Notes: generated by a model from the letters alone, not told the origin. 64,000 nt of DNA from Flaccisagitta enflata (GCA_965153355.1 OZ231126.1:33542001-33606000); one strand, 5' to 3'; shown: positions 44,952-60,860, counted from the stretch's first letter. Made by a program: numbers and translations.

Positions 44952-44952
44952 T
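43971..44952. repeat. Right-arm (GA)n, (GACA)n and (CAGA)n cluster
   Basis: Mirror of 18248-19427. GA tracts lie at 43971-44027, 44252-44290, 44315-44375 and 44590-44625, and (CAGA)n at 44882-44952. Confidence 0.9.
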
Positions 44953-45500
44953 AGAAAGACAAGCAGACAAAGATAAACACAGACTGAAGGACAGTCAAAT
45001 ACAATGAAAAAGTTTAAGACAGATCGAGACAGGCACTCTGAGACAGAAATACAGACAGATGGAGACAGAGAAAACCAAACATACAAAAAGGATAGTGCAC
45101 GAGTGAACGAGTGCACGAGTGCACGAGTGACAATGAGAGTGAGTGAGTTAGTGAGTGAGTTGAGAGGTCAACAATGATCAAGTATCTGTGGTCCACATCT
45201 GCACCATAAACGCCAAAAATCCGTAGAGGCGGACACGCTGAAACGGTTTCGGCCAAAAATGGTTTTCCCCAAAAAACGGACGTTTTAATCCAAAACCTCC
45301 AAAATGGGGCAAAAGAGGAATAAAGATGCGGGGCGGCGATTTTTGTACAGCGGTAGGGTTAAAGTTCCAAATAAAGTTTATGTTCCAAATTTGAAGGTGC
45401 TCATCGCCTTCTTAAAGTTCCGCTGAGAGCTAACCGATAATACACGAGGAAATGCACGAGAAAGAGAAAGAGAAAGAGAAAGAGAGAAAGAGAGAGAGAA

Positions 45501-46073
45501 CTAGTCATCCAAGGATCGCACATGGTCAGCGGTACCCGATGCCCTGCTTGGAGTGATTAGCTGCAAAAGTGGAGTGAGAGCAGGGCAGCGGCCCCAAAAA
45601 GCCGATGTCCTGTAGAACATAGGGGTGAATTTCCAGACGTCCTGAAAAGGCACATTTGAGGCCTTTGGGGCTACTTTCCTTGTCATTCAATAAGAACATT
45701 GAATTTTTTCCATTTCATTGTCAATTTTCCATGTTATTCAATCTGAATTTTGTATTTCTGTCAAGAGATTGTCAATTTTCCATTTTATCCAATAGGGATT
45801 TCTTATATTTTTAACTTCTATTAAATTTTCAATGTTATTCAATGGGAATTTCATATTTTTTTCATTTCTTTATCAATTTTCCATGTTATTCAATAGGAAT
45901 TTTGCATTTCTTAAATTTTCCATGTTATTTAATGGGAGTATGAGGCTCAAAGGCTTTGGTGGGGGGGACGGACAGACAGCCTTAAGTAAGGACAGACAGA
46001 CGGATGGACGGACGGACGTCTGGAAATTCACCCCAGTGTCCTACAGGACATCGGCCCTCTGGGGCCGCTGCCC

Positions 46074-46077
<4 letters not shown>
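45501..46077 (-). mobile_element. Family B element, right-arm copy
   Basis: Minus-strand order: TTGGGCAGCGGCCCCAGAGG, GCCGATGTCCTGTAGGACAC, GGGGTGAATTTCCAGACG, a (TCCG) block, CCCCCCACC, diverged TGAATAACATGGAAAATT units, the inverse end, and the tail ending CCTTGGATGACTAG. It keeps the GC-rich 5' end lost in the left-arm partner. Confidence 0.8.
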
Positions 46078-46131
<54 letters not shown>

Positions 46132-46337
46132 TGAAAGAGACTGGGGCAAAAAGACCAGTCTAAGGACAGATAAAGAAGCAATAAGCGTTGCATAAAGCCG
46201 TTAGTAATGGTAGAAAGTCAAGTAACTCATCATTGAAACAAAATAATGAGTATATGAAGTTCTACACAATATGCCTCCCAAGGAATACACTAAAACAAGG
46301 TAGAAACTGAATAAACGCGCGCAGCTTAGGGAGGGAA

Positions 46338-46506
46338 CAAGGACGTATACACGGCTACCGAAGTCGCGTGCGTGTGGGCAGGGGCAGTGAACAGGCTTTC
46401 CAAGCAATTGGGCAGGAGCAGTAAAGCAAACGTCGAAAAAAGCTAACGCGGACCGATCGACCGACCGACCGACATAGCGGGTCATAGAGTCGCGTAGCAC
46501 GCGACT
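46338..46506 (-). mobile_element. Family A element spanning the palindrome edge
   Basis: 5' AGTCGCGTGCTACGCGACT, then CTATGACCCGCTATGTCGG, a GGTC block, a body with CCTGCCCACACGCACGCGAC, then GGTAGCCGTGTATACGTCC and TTG. Homology with the left arm stops at 46430 inside it only because the left copy is cut by the N gap. Confidence 0.85.

Positions 46507-47077
<571 letters not shown>

Positions 47078-47168
<91 letters not shown>
47078..47168. repeat. (CA)n microsatellite
   Basis: About 90 bp of CA. Confidence 0.95.
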
Positions 47169-47171
<3 letters not shown>

Positions 47172-47373
47172 CTCACAAACAAGGTATATTTAGACAGTAA
47201 CCCCTGATATCAGACAGCCATACGGAAATGAAGTCTTGAAGTCAGACGGATTTCGTATCACCATTGAAGATCGACTCAACCTTTTTTTCTCCTAAAAATA
47301 TCTTGAGGCTCATGAAATCGAAGTCATAACCACATTCCTACGGTTAACCACGCTTAATTCTCTGTTTGTCTGT

Positions 47374-48324
<951 letters not shown>

Positions 48325-48388
<64 letters not shown>

Positions 48389-48449
48389 TCTTGTTCCGGC
48401 GGAAAACGTCGGCTTCCGACTTGTTGCCGGTTATTCTTAGGCGTACCGG

Positions 48450-48546
<97 letters not shown>

Positions 48547-48614
48547 CCTCCTTGCATGCGAGTTGGCCCACGCCTTTCCCCTCGCGCCTTTGCCTCCCCA
48601 ACCGCCAACCTGAC

Positions 48615-48664
<50 letters not shown>

Positions 48665-48799
48665 ACACACACAAAATATGTATAAAAAGAAGAAAAAAAA
48701 TGGGTAGCCCGATTGGGTTGCCTAACTGTCCGACGAATCGGATTTTGCCCCTCGGTTGCGATTTCGAAAACGCGAAACAAATGAACCGTGCAAAAAGGC

Positions 48800-48834
<35 letters not shown>
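48325..48834. repeat. (CA)n, (CT)n and (GA)n tracts
   Basis: CA at 48325-48385, CT at 48452-48543, GA at 48615-48661 and 48805-48834. The short sequences between them are unique. Confidence 0.9.
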
Positions 48835-48837
<3 letters not shown>

Positions 48838-49187
48838 TTTTTTCTCGTTACATATATACACACAAGAGCACAGGCTGGTCGATTTAGATCAACAACGTTT
48901 TACAAATCACTCAGCCTCCCGGTCACCCCCCTCCCCCCCTTTACCTCTTTCCAAGTGCCTCCAAGTGCCTTACTCACTAGTTTTTTTCTATCTGTTTGTT
49001 TCTTGTTTAGTCCCTTTTTTCCCCTTCCCTCCGTTCAGATTCATTTTTGATGACTAAGGCAATCAAATCTGAAAATAGTCAGTCTTTTAAGCCACCCGCT
49101 CGTAACCTACTACATATCTTTCAAATCTATCAAATCAATCATCGCCAGTTGTTGTTTTTTTCTTATCTTTTTCTCATCTCTCTTGTT
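48835..49187. other. Unique non-coding segment
   Basis: Pyrimidine-rich sequence with no recognisable gene. Confidence 0.5.
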
Positions 49188-49917
49188 GGGCAGCGGCTCC
49201 AAAGGGCCGATGTCCTGTAGGACACAGGGGTGAATTTCCTTACGTCCATCCGTCCGTCCGTCCGTCCGTCCGTCCGTCCGTCCGTCCGTCTGTACGTCCG
49301 TACGTCTGTACCTCCCCCCCCGAAGCTTCTGAATTCTTAAATTTCCATTGAATAACATTGGAAAATGACAAGATGCAAACTTCCCATTGAATAACATGGG
49401 AAAGTTACAACTTGAAAACTTTCCATTGAATAAATGAAAAATTTACAAAGAATGAAAAATGCACAATTCTATGTAATAACATGGAAAATTAACAAAAATG
49501 AAAAACAAGGCCGGATACTCGGCCATCAGTTGCGGGCGGGTGGGCAGGGCGGAAATGCGCGTTTTCCCCTTTCAGCTCGTGGTGCGGACGGACCGACCGG
49601 CGGACGGCCAGACGGACAAACCTCTTATAGAGTTGCGTGTCCGCAGTAAAATGCAAAATAGGAATTGGATAACATGGAAAATTGACAAAAAAATGAAATT
49701 TTCATGAATAACATGGAAATTTACAATAGATTGTAAAAATACATATCCCATTGAATATCATGAATTTAAAAGGCCACAATATATGCTTCCTCAGAATGGA
49801 TATTCCCCTGTCCTACAGGACATGGCTTTAGGGCCGCTGCCCTGCCTCACTCCTCAGCTGATTACTCCAAGCAGGGCAACGGGTACCGCTGACCATGTGC
49901 AATCCTTGGATAACTTG
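49188..49917 (+). mobile_element. Family B element with a nested Family A copy
   Basis: 5' end GGGCAGCGGCTCCAAAGG, GATGTCCTGTAGGACACAG, GGGTGAATTTCC, a (TCCG)n block and CCTCCCCCCCC. The body holds diverged ATTGAATAACATGGAAAA units. The inverse end is CTGTCCTACAGGACATGG with GGGCCGCTGCCCTGCC, then the tail GGGTACCGCTGACCATG and CCTTGGATAACTTG before TTTT. The Family A copy at 49507-49648 interrupts the body. Confidence 0.8.
49507..49648 (-). mobile_element. Family A element nested in Family B
   Basis: Minus strand: ACTGCG-GACA-CGCAACT at the 5' end, CTATAAGAGG, GTCCGTCTGGCCGTCC, CTGCCCACCCGCCCGCAACT, and the 3' hairpin GGCCG-AGTATC-CGGCC followed by TTG and T. The 5' stem uses CGCAACT in place of CGCGACT, a stem-preserving change. 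Confidence 0.85.
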
Positions 49918-49925
49918 TTTTCATC

Positions 49926-50026
<101 letters not shown>

Positions 50027-50393
50027 TCGTCCCTACTTGTCTTCTTTTTCTCCTTTACATCTTTTCTCTTCTCTTCCATTGTTTCCCTTTACGTTGCATT
50101 GATTCTCTCTTTCTCTTTTTCCCTCTCTCTCCCCCCCCCCCCATCTCTTTCTCTCCCATCTTGATTTTCTTGATCATCTTGTTCTGCTTCTTTTTTTCAG
50201 CTGAGTTGCTGCCTAGACGATTTCGACTGCCAAGTTCTTTGTTCGACACGGAGTAGATCTCGAGACTTGCCGGGACATTTTCAACTGGGTGAAAAGAAAA
50301 TTTTTTTAGACCTCTCTTAGCTCTTTTACTTTTTCACCGTTTACCTCCGGCTGTTTTTTTTTATTCTTTGTGTGTGGGGGGGAGAGGGTCGAA

Positions 50394-50527
50394 ACAAGGC
50401 CAAGTAGGCCAATAAGGTGCGACGTATGAATCGTCGAACGAATGCGTCACCAAACGACCACCAACCGATCAACCACCAACTAACTGACGGATGGACGCAG
50501 TTAGTTATAGAGGTGCTTTGTCGCACC
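50394..50527 (-). mobile_element. Family A element, A2 subfamily
   Basis: Minus strand: T run, GGTGC-GACAAA-GCACC, CTATAACTAACTG, an interrupted GGTC block, ATACGTCGCACC and GGCCTACTTGGCCTTG. It is close to 25935-26072, but the GGTC block is more diverged. Confidence 0.85.
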
Positions 50528-51571
50528 AAAAAAAAAAAAACTCCCATTTTTCATTTTTCATTTTTCTATTGGTTTTCTTTTTTAAAAAAGGACATGAGAA
50601 ATTGATAATCTTTGACAAATAAACTATATGCGTTAGTACAAGGAGATTCTGACCGTTTATTGTTTGTGAAAGTGTTTGAAAACCTTCAACCGTGAAATTG
50701 TCTCAATTGGTGTGAAGTTGCTTCAGTAGGATTCTTTTAACGTCTAGCCCGTTGTTTGCACAAACTTACCGTCGTTTCTTTCTGTTTTTCCAATGTTTAC
50801 CTCGTCGTTGCACTCAATACAAAATGGGCAAAGAATCATAGAATGATCGCGTGCGGTTAAACAGGGGCAGAGATGCAGAGGCCATTTTGCTCATCCAACA
50901 GTCATTCAAAAAAAAAAACGCCCGTGAAGACCCTTAAATCCCGAAAAGCCAAGTGACCGACCGACCGAGAGTTAAAAAGTTTGCAAACAATGAGGTACTA
51001 TCACAGATGCGTCACGGCCACTTATTCCAAAAGGTGTCGAGGATCCGTGACACTTACACTTATTTTTTTGCAAACAGTTTTTGGACAGATTTCTGACGAG
51101 GCCTATACATGAGGGAAAAAAAAGCCCGCACAGTATCGGAGGATATTTCAAAAATTGTTTCCAGCCGGATCTAGATAAATCTGTTCTTCTCCTGATCCGA
51201 TTTAGGCGGGATTCAGTCTAACACTTTCCCATGTAACTTGACTGCGTTTTCACAGAGTCGCTCTCGATTTTTTTTTCTTCCTTTTTTTTTCACTTTCAAA
51301 TCTTCTTTTTATTCTGGGTCTAATCATTGGGAAACTCGGCCAATTATAAATTCTCAACAGAAAACTGGGGCAGGATTTAGCGGAGAAATAAGACATTCTT
51401 TTTCCTTTTTTTTTTCTACTTTGTAGATTTGATTGGTGCCGGTTTCTTTCATTTCGTACTAATCTCTATGCACTTGGCGGAACAGAGACGATTTGCGCGA
51501 AAAAGAAACTATGTCATCGTTGAAACAGAATATGAGATTTTCTGAGTCATGTGGAAAAATAAGAAAGAGAG

Positions 51572-51577
<6 letters not shown>
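50528..51577. other. Unique segment with a decayed Family A copy
   Basis: At about 50850-50985 the order CGCGTGCGGTTAAACAGGGG, CCATTTTG and AAGTGACCGACCGACCGAG matches a degraded minus-strand Family A body. Nothing else is recognised. Confidence 0.45.
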
Positions 51578-51612
<35 letters not shown>

Positions 51613-51759
51613 CACACACAGACCACTAAGCCGAGTTGTGGCGGTAAGGACCGGACTTATTTCATCTTTTTCCATCCCAAAAAAATTTCATAAGAACGTA
51701 ATGACTTGTTCTCTATAACCGGCAGTTTTTTACTTCAGCAGTTTCCGATGAAATCATTT

Positions 51760-51833
<74 letters not shown>

Positions 51834-52108
51834 TTCCCTCGGCAGCTCTGCCGTTTTGCTGACGTTCTTTCTCAAACTTTGTAGACAAGAGTGCTGTCGG
51901 CGGCAGCAGCCTTTTGACGGAGCGGCTGCAGCAACTTTGCCGACTGCAGCAGCTGCTTATTTGTGTCTCTGGATCTTTCCAGAGGCCAGACAGAAGAGGA
52001 TTTTCAGCGATAAAAAAAGGTCGTTGTTTCCTTCTTTTAGTAGCGGAGAGTCTTCAATTTGAAATCCTATTTGACGTTTATTCTCTCTTTTTCATTCTCT
52101 CTCTCTCT

Positions 52109-52182
<74 letters not shown>
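51578..52182. repeat. (GA)n and two (CT)n microsatellites
   Basis: GA at 51578-51612, CT at 51766-51830 and 52099-52182. A CAG/CTG-rich piece lies at 51895-51955. Confidence 0.85.
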
Positions 52183-53934
<1,752 letters not shown>

Positions 53935-53938
<4 letters not shown>

Positions 53939-54443
53939 TTATTTTTTCATTGATATTTTTCACGTTGTGTTCCTAAACCTCTGTCGCCAGAAGCCAGACG
54001 CCGACGGAATCACTTTTCTGCTGTCTTGACTCGAGGATGATTTAATCCCGTTCCGTTGTCACCTGAACCACGACGACGACGCCGTCACCTGACAGCATCC
54101 GTCACTTTTTAACACCTCCTTGGCGCCACCCTGGCGCGGTATTACCAACAAATATCAAAGAGGAGAGCAAAGGAAAGAAGGCGAAGCAGATGAAAAAAGG
54201 AATAAAAGGAAGAATGGAAGAAACATAAAAACATGCAAGTTCAACAAACACTCTAAAGAACAAACGGACAAAAAAAAAACAAACAAACAGACAGACAAAA
54301 AAACTCAAACAAACAAACAGACAAAAAATCAAAGAAACAAATCAGCCAACAAAAGAACGAGATAAGGAAGATAAAAAGAATGAAGCAAAGAAAGAAAGGC
54401 AGAAAGAAAGAAAGAAATGAGAAAGAAAAGAGAGAGAATGAAA

Positions 54444-54509
<66 letters not shown>

Positions 54510-55061
54510 AAAAAGATGAAAGACAGATAGAAAGAAAAGAAAAGAAAGAAAAGAAAAGAAAGAAAGACATAAGGAACAAAAGAAAAAAAAGGAAAACTAA
54601 TAAAAATGGTATGTATCGCTTTTTTTCACATGTTTGTAACTGCTACTTCTCCATCCCATCGTTTTTCCGTCGCTTGAAAAAAAAAATCCATCAAATAACA
54701 ATTGAAAAAAACCCCAATAACAAATCCCCTTCCTCCTGCTCCTCCCCCTCCTCCTCCTGTTATGTCGTCCATCTAATTCTAACTCACGCACAAAACGCTC
54801 ATCGTTCGTCCATCCTTCTTCACCATTGATAATAACAATGAAAATGATAATAAAAGACGAAAATGTTATGTGCTCTCGATTTTTGCTTTGGGGTTTCTCT
54901 GGGCATCATGTTTGGCAACTAAGTAGTCTAAATGCCCTGGGAAATCCTAAAGGAACGAGTTGCTAGTCAACGCTTCTAACACCACGTCGATAATGGCAAT
55001 AACATCAACAAGGAATAAAAATAATGACGACAACAACAACGACGGCAAAAACGACAACGAC
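53935..55061. repeat. Unique sequence with (AAAC)n-like and (GAAA)n tracts
   Basis: AAACAAACAGACA units near 54270-54345 and GAAA at 54440-54512. No gene is seen. Confidence 0.7.
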
Positions 55062-55252
<191 letters not shown>

Positions 55253-55398
55253 CGTCGATGGTAAATACAACGAACGGAAAACAACGTCAACACTCTCTCT
55301 CTCTTACGCGAATAATTGTTTCTCAGCCATTCCTCGAGATTAACTGCGTAGTTGATTGACTTTCTGCAAGAAAATGATAATATTATGAATATCAATAG

Positions 55399-56172
<774 letters not shown>

Positions 56173-56177
56173 TTGGG

Positions 56178-56208
56178 AAAAAAGTCAAAGTCAGTCTTTG
56201 ACTTTTTT
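56178..56208. repeat. Perfect 13-bp hairpin
   Basis: AAAAAAGTCAAAG, a 5-base loop, then CTTTGACTTTTTT, just after the AAT tract. It may be the remnant of a short palindromic element. Confidence 0.7.
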
Positions 56209-56424
56209 ACATATTTGAAAGAAACATGGTTTTCATTTTCTTATGCGAAAGTTTAGGAACTCATTTGGCTGATTATACCTTTGGACAAACTTCATGGGTA
56301 AGTAAATTTGATAATTTTCATTCATTTGGCCCCAAGCAGAATGCTCTACAACTAATATTTTTCGTATCATGATTTTTTAAAGATTTTTTTTTAAAAAAAT
56401 TCAAATTGAATTTTTTTTATTTTT

Positions 56425-56890
56425 TTTTGATTTTGTGTAGGATCAATAAAGGAGTGTATTTATATTTGTTTGGGCATGCAAATACAGGAAAACATGTTTA
56501 TGAGCATAGCTGCTCATCTTTGAGGGTGTTTTTGAGTATTCTAGATTATTTCGACCATTTACTTTCATCTTTTTCTGATTTGAAATATGATAAATGAATA
56601 AATATCTTGATATACATCTAAGCAAGGAAATACAAAAAAACATGTCAGTGACTGTAGCAGCTCATCTGAGCTGTGACAGAGTTTTTAATCATTCTAGCTC
56701 ACTTAGCTCCTTTAGCTAAGTCTTTTTTTCTGATTTTAAATGAGATAAATAAATAAATGTTTTGATATGCGCATGCAAATACAAGAAAGTATGTCAGTGA
56801 GCATAGCTAGTTGTCTGGTTTAATGATTTTGAGCATTTTAGCTCATCTAGCTCATTTGGCTCAGTCCTATTTTTTTCTGATTTTCAGTGC
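56425..56890. repeat. Minisatellite of three ~150-bp units
   Basis: Units begin near 56473, 56622 and 56770. They share GCAAATACA, (A)ACATGTCAGTGAGCATAGC, TTTTTGAGCATTCTAGCTCA and TTTTTTTCTGATTT. The units are well diverged from one another. Confidence 0.75.
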
Positions 56891-57227
56891 AATCAATACA
56901 TATAATTGCTCTTGATTTGATCTAACAAATAAAATGATCTGCTATGACTTATGATAAAAATTTGGTGAAAAGTGACCAATGCTTACGACCTTTTTCCTCA
57001 CAGCGACAGCCGCCATTACTGGTAATGATGATAATGATAGAAACTGGTATCGCAAGTTTCAATGTCGACAATGATGCTTTTATGATTGCAGCCAAAAAAA
57101 CTGTTTTACTTTTAGAGAGCGTTTCGATGACGTAACAAGATAAGTACTGCGACGCAAGACAACATAAGTTTTTTTTTTCGAACTCTTCCGTTTGTCCAAA
57201 TTTTCCACGCGGTGAATTGTGTGTACA

Positions 57228-57497
57228 ATTACCGTATTTCCTCTAATTAGCGCCCCTCCCCTAATTACCTCCTTTAAAAAAAAAAAGATTTCAACCATGC
57301 TTCGCAAATCATTGAAAATTGTCAAACATTCAGATAATCATTGTATTCTTTTATTTTTCTAACTTCATGCTTGGATTTTTCTGTTTAAATCACATAATTT
57401 TATTTTTCCTACTCTATATCTTCAATTCTATTCTGTTATTCAGTATTTCATTCCTTGTCTGACATGTTAAAGGGGGCTTTAATTAGGAGGTAAAAGA
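57228..57497. mobile_element. Possible MITE with CTAATTACCTCCTTT ends
   Basis: CCTAATTACCTCCTTT at 57260-57275 is inverted as CTTTAATTAGGAGGTAAAAG at 57477-57496. The first side also has ACCGTATTTCCTCTAATTAG, like a motif I recall from widespread invertebrate MITEs. The interior is AT-rich and non-coding. Confidence 0.5.
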
Positions 57498-57597
57498 GGC
57501 AGTGTCATTTTTCAATTTTGTTTTGTTAAGCACTTTGTTTTCTTTCTGTCTTTGTTACTTTCCTGTTTGGACCTTTCCTATCCGTGCTAACTTTCTT

Positions 57598-57635
57598 TGT
57601 CTCATTTTTTTTCTTTCTTTTTTGTTTGTTTGTTC

Positions 57636-57674
<39 letters not shown>

Positions 57675-57897
57675 TTTTGCTTTCTTTCTTGCTTTCTTTC
57701 TTACTTTCTTTCATTCTTTCTTTCTTTCTTTCTTTCATTCTTTCTTTATTTCTTTCTTTCTTATTCTTTCTTTCTTTCCTAGTCCCTTCTTTTCTTTTCT
57801 TTCTCCCTTTGTTTCTTTATTTCTTTCATTCACTCTTTTTATCTATCTGTCTTTCTCTCTATTTATTTATCTATCTTATTTTCTTTCTTTCTTTTTT

Positions 57898-57965
<68 letters not shown>

Positions 57966-57969
57966 TTTT

Positions 57970-58025
<56 letters not shown>

Positions 58026-58078
58026 GCTTTCTTTCTTTCTTTCACTCATTCCTTCTTTCTTTCTTTCTTTCTTTTTTC
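57598..58078. repeat. (TTTC)n microsatellite
   Basis: About 480 bp of CTTT/TTTC with scattered variants, giving Ser-Phe-Leu frames of no coding value. Confidence 0.95.
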
Positions 58079-58225
58079 CTTTCCCTTCTCCTGTCTCTCT
58101 TTTCTTTTTTAACATTTTCTCTTTCCAGACAACAGTCGTTAGCGTGAGAAGATGGAATGTTGTTCCACGTCACTCGGGTTGGCTCGTGGATGTCAGACAT
58201 CAGACGAAGAGAATGAGACTTTTAA

Positions 58226-58488
58226 ACAAGGCCGAATACACGGCCAATAAAAAGTCGTTTGCGGGCGGGCAGGGGCATAAATGCGTGTGAGCAGGGGCAG
58301 TTTTGTGATGAGCAGGGCAGTATTTTCGGTGGGTTGGAGCAGTTTTGGTAGTGGGCAGGGGCTGCAATGTTGAGGAATAGATGTATTGGGTGATTTCACG
58401 TCATCCCAATGAAAAAATACCGTTACAGACCAACGGATCGACAGACCGACGGACACACCCTCCTATAGAGCTGTTTAGCCAGCGACTG
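58226..58488 (-). mobile_element. Family A element with repeated GGGCAGGGGC body
   Basis: The 3' hairpin GGCCG-TGTATT-CGGCC with TTG is intact (minus strand). The body has four GCAGGGGC-type modules (GGGCAGGGGC, GAGCAGGGGC, GAGCAGGGC, GGGCAGGGGC). The 5' end (AGTCGCTGGCTAAACAGCTC) keeps only a weak hairpin. Confidence 0.75.
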
Positions 58489-59448
58489 AAAAGGGAAAAA
58501 AAATCAGAACGTGACATCAAAGAATTAATGCGTCGGTTCGCTGAAAAGAGTGTTCTTTTATAATCATTTTCTCTCGTCCGATATAATTTGATGTGTCTGC
58601 GTGACTCGGCAAAGATATTACAAAAAGAAACCACGTGGCTTAACCACAACAACAAGCGTATAAAGGTGAATAATATATTCAAATATGTTTGCCTTGAATG
58701 TATTAGATTTGTTGTTTTCTTGTTTTTTTAACCATATTGTGGAATGAACAATAAACTTAATGTGAAAGTTGCAAAACCAATTACACAATTTGTACGTTTC
58801 GCGTTTGCAACACGTAATGGTTGTTAGAATTGTTGTCATTGCATTTTTAATGTTTGACTATTCGTGTAATATTAGCAATATACAAATTAAAGATTTACAA
58901 TGCCAGAGCCTTTAATCATGTTTTACCACTTATGAATATATGAACCATGTTAATTAGAAGACTAATTCAGAATAGCAAATGGACAGATGAATAGATAATT
59001 ATGTAGTTTGACGTCTTCATAGATGGTCGGACAGACCTAACAGCAGCGAAGATAGCCACTAGCAAAGACACGCAAAAGTACCGCTAGATAGAGATTTGCG
59101 TTTAGGTATGACACATACTGGCGATGGTCGTGCGTGGCCGTGGATTGTGTTATTTCGCCTGTACAGACGTTTTCAGGGGTTGAACGTCCTTAGAAGAGGA
59201 ATCAAGGACCAGAAGTTTTGTGGACGAGGATGAAATTCCAAAAAAAAACCTCACTCGTTCATCTCAAAAAAGGCATTGAACTCAGATTTTCTTTTTCTAA
59301 GCAAAGTTCATCGATCGATGACGGTGAGGAGGGTCGCCTGCCGCCTCGTCGCTTGACGCCTGCGGCCCTGCCGCCTGTCGCAGTAACGCGCCGCTGCTTC
59401 AAATTGTTTTATTAATGTTTTATTTCGCAAATGATAAAAGTGACAAAT
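58489..59448. other. Unique non-coding segment
   Basis: No repeat or gene recognised; a CCGCC-rich piece lies at 59335-59395. Confidence 0.5.
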
Positions 59449-59620
59449 CCGTGGATCACTCATGGTCAGCAGCGCCTTTTGTGCTACGTTCATGTAGATT
59501 TGCTGGAGAAATACAGCAAGATGGTGAACCGAGCAGCGGTTCTAAAAAGGAAATGTCATACAGTACACAGTAGTTCACAGTAGTTCACAGTAGTGTCTGT
59601 CCTTCTATCGGTGATGCCAG
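59449..59620 (-). mobile_element. Decayed Family B copy
   Basis: GGATCACTCATGGTCAGCAG resembles the inverse tail of Family B, and GAGCAGCGGTTCTAAAAAGG with ATGTCATACAGTACAC resembles its GC hairpin end. A short CAGTAGTTCA tandem follows. Confidence 0.5.
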
Positions 59621-60393
59621 AAAAGTAGGTCCGGAGTTTTGAACGCCTGGTGTGAAACCTAGCAGGAGCTTGTATGTAGCAAAATCAAATGATTGCTTCA
59701 GTGGTGCAAATTCTGTTGAGACAAGCTACCGAATGATAGGTCGTTACTGGGCTGTAGCTGGTTGGTTGTGAGCTGCTGAGGAAGTGAGCGTCGGCGTATT
59801 AAGTAAAGCTATAATTTAGTGTCGCGTTTCGTTCACGTAAAATTGTTCATGGAATCAGTCCTTAGAAGCCGCTGCTCAAAAAGGGGGAAAAGCTCAATAG
59901 ACGAGAAACTGAGGAAAAGAAATGATTGAATTAAATCAAGGATAAAATGATGCGACTTTGATGCACAGATGTTTCCTCTGTTTGAGTAATTATCCTTGAG
60001 AAATTAAATTCTATCAGGAAATTGCGTCCTATCAGTTTTCTAACAACTCGTATTGCTCATCTGCCTCCCCACCCTCTCAAAAATTGCAAAAAAGTCATCC
60101 TCTCAAAAAGAAAATGCTTTTTATCGCGAGCGAGTTGACACCGGGCAGGGTTAGTAATAGTTTGTAATGGTATTGCAGAAACCATTTTGGTCACTGAGCA
60201 GGAGTTTTTGTACATAAAAAAGTTACGGACCGGGGGATCAACCGATCGAACGACTTAGCCACTCAAAGAATTTAGACATGCTGCTAACATAAATCGAAAG
60301 CGAATGAACGTGGAGGATTTTGTACTTAATATCCTATAAACAATAAAAACGTGAATGAAGTATCTGAACTAAAGGAACAAACATTGTATCAAG
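59621..60393. other. Unique segment with a decayed Family A copy
   Basis: At about 60125-60285 the order ACACCGGGCAGGG, GAGCAGGAGT, GTTACGGACCGGGGGATCAA and CGATCGAACGACTTAGCCAC resembles a Family A body and GGTC block on the minus strand. No gene is supported. Confidence 0.45.
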
Positions 60394-60564
60394 CAAGGCC
60401 GGATACACGGCTACCAAAGTCGCGTGCGGGTGGGCAGGAGCCATATTTGAGGTCACCCGACTATGTGGGCAAAAGCAGTGAGGTCAAAGAAATAAAATCA
60501 TAAAAAAAGTAAAGTGTGACCGACCGACCGACAAAGCGGGTTGTAGAGTCGCGTGCACGCGACT
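60394..60564 (-). mobile_element. Family A element, complete reference-like copy (171 bp)
   Basis: Minus strand: after TTTTT, the perfect palindrome AGTCGCGTGCACGCGACT, CTACAACCCGCTTTGTCGG, TCGGTCGGTC, a short body, CCTGCCCACCCGCACGCGAC, then TTTGGTAGCC and the 3' hairpin GCCG-TGTATC-CGGC with CTTG. All modules are present without arrays, so this copy shows the minimal form. Confidence 0.9.
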
Positions 60565-60860
60565 AAAAATGGGGGGAAAATGTGAAAGGGAAAGTCTTGA
60601 GAGAAAGGTCAATGACCCCGATGCTGAGGAAACGAAACAAAAGGCTTAAGAATCGTGAAGATGTGGAACCCCGCCTGAGATGAATAGAGACCAATACTGA
60701 AAGACTCTGAACAGATGGAAATAAAACATAAATGCAGTGGCCCAAGGACACTATGAGGACAACGATACCCTTTGATCTCAACCCTGCTTTGTATGATTAT
60801 AAATGAAAGTAAGAAAGAGGAGCTGCAGCCTTAAAGGAGACAAAGTTTTTCAGAACAGAA

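Noticed and set aside
57598-58290. 262-codon Ser/Phe/Leu-rich frame resembling a membrane protein
   Set aside because: Hydrophobicity comes from TTTC repeats; the end of the frame reads into a Family A element.
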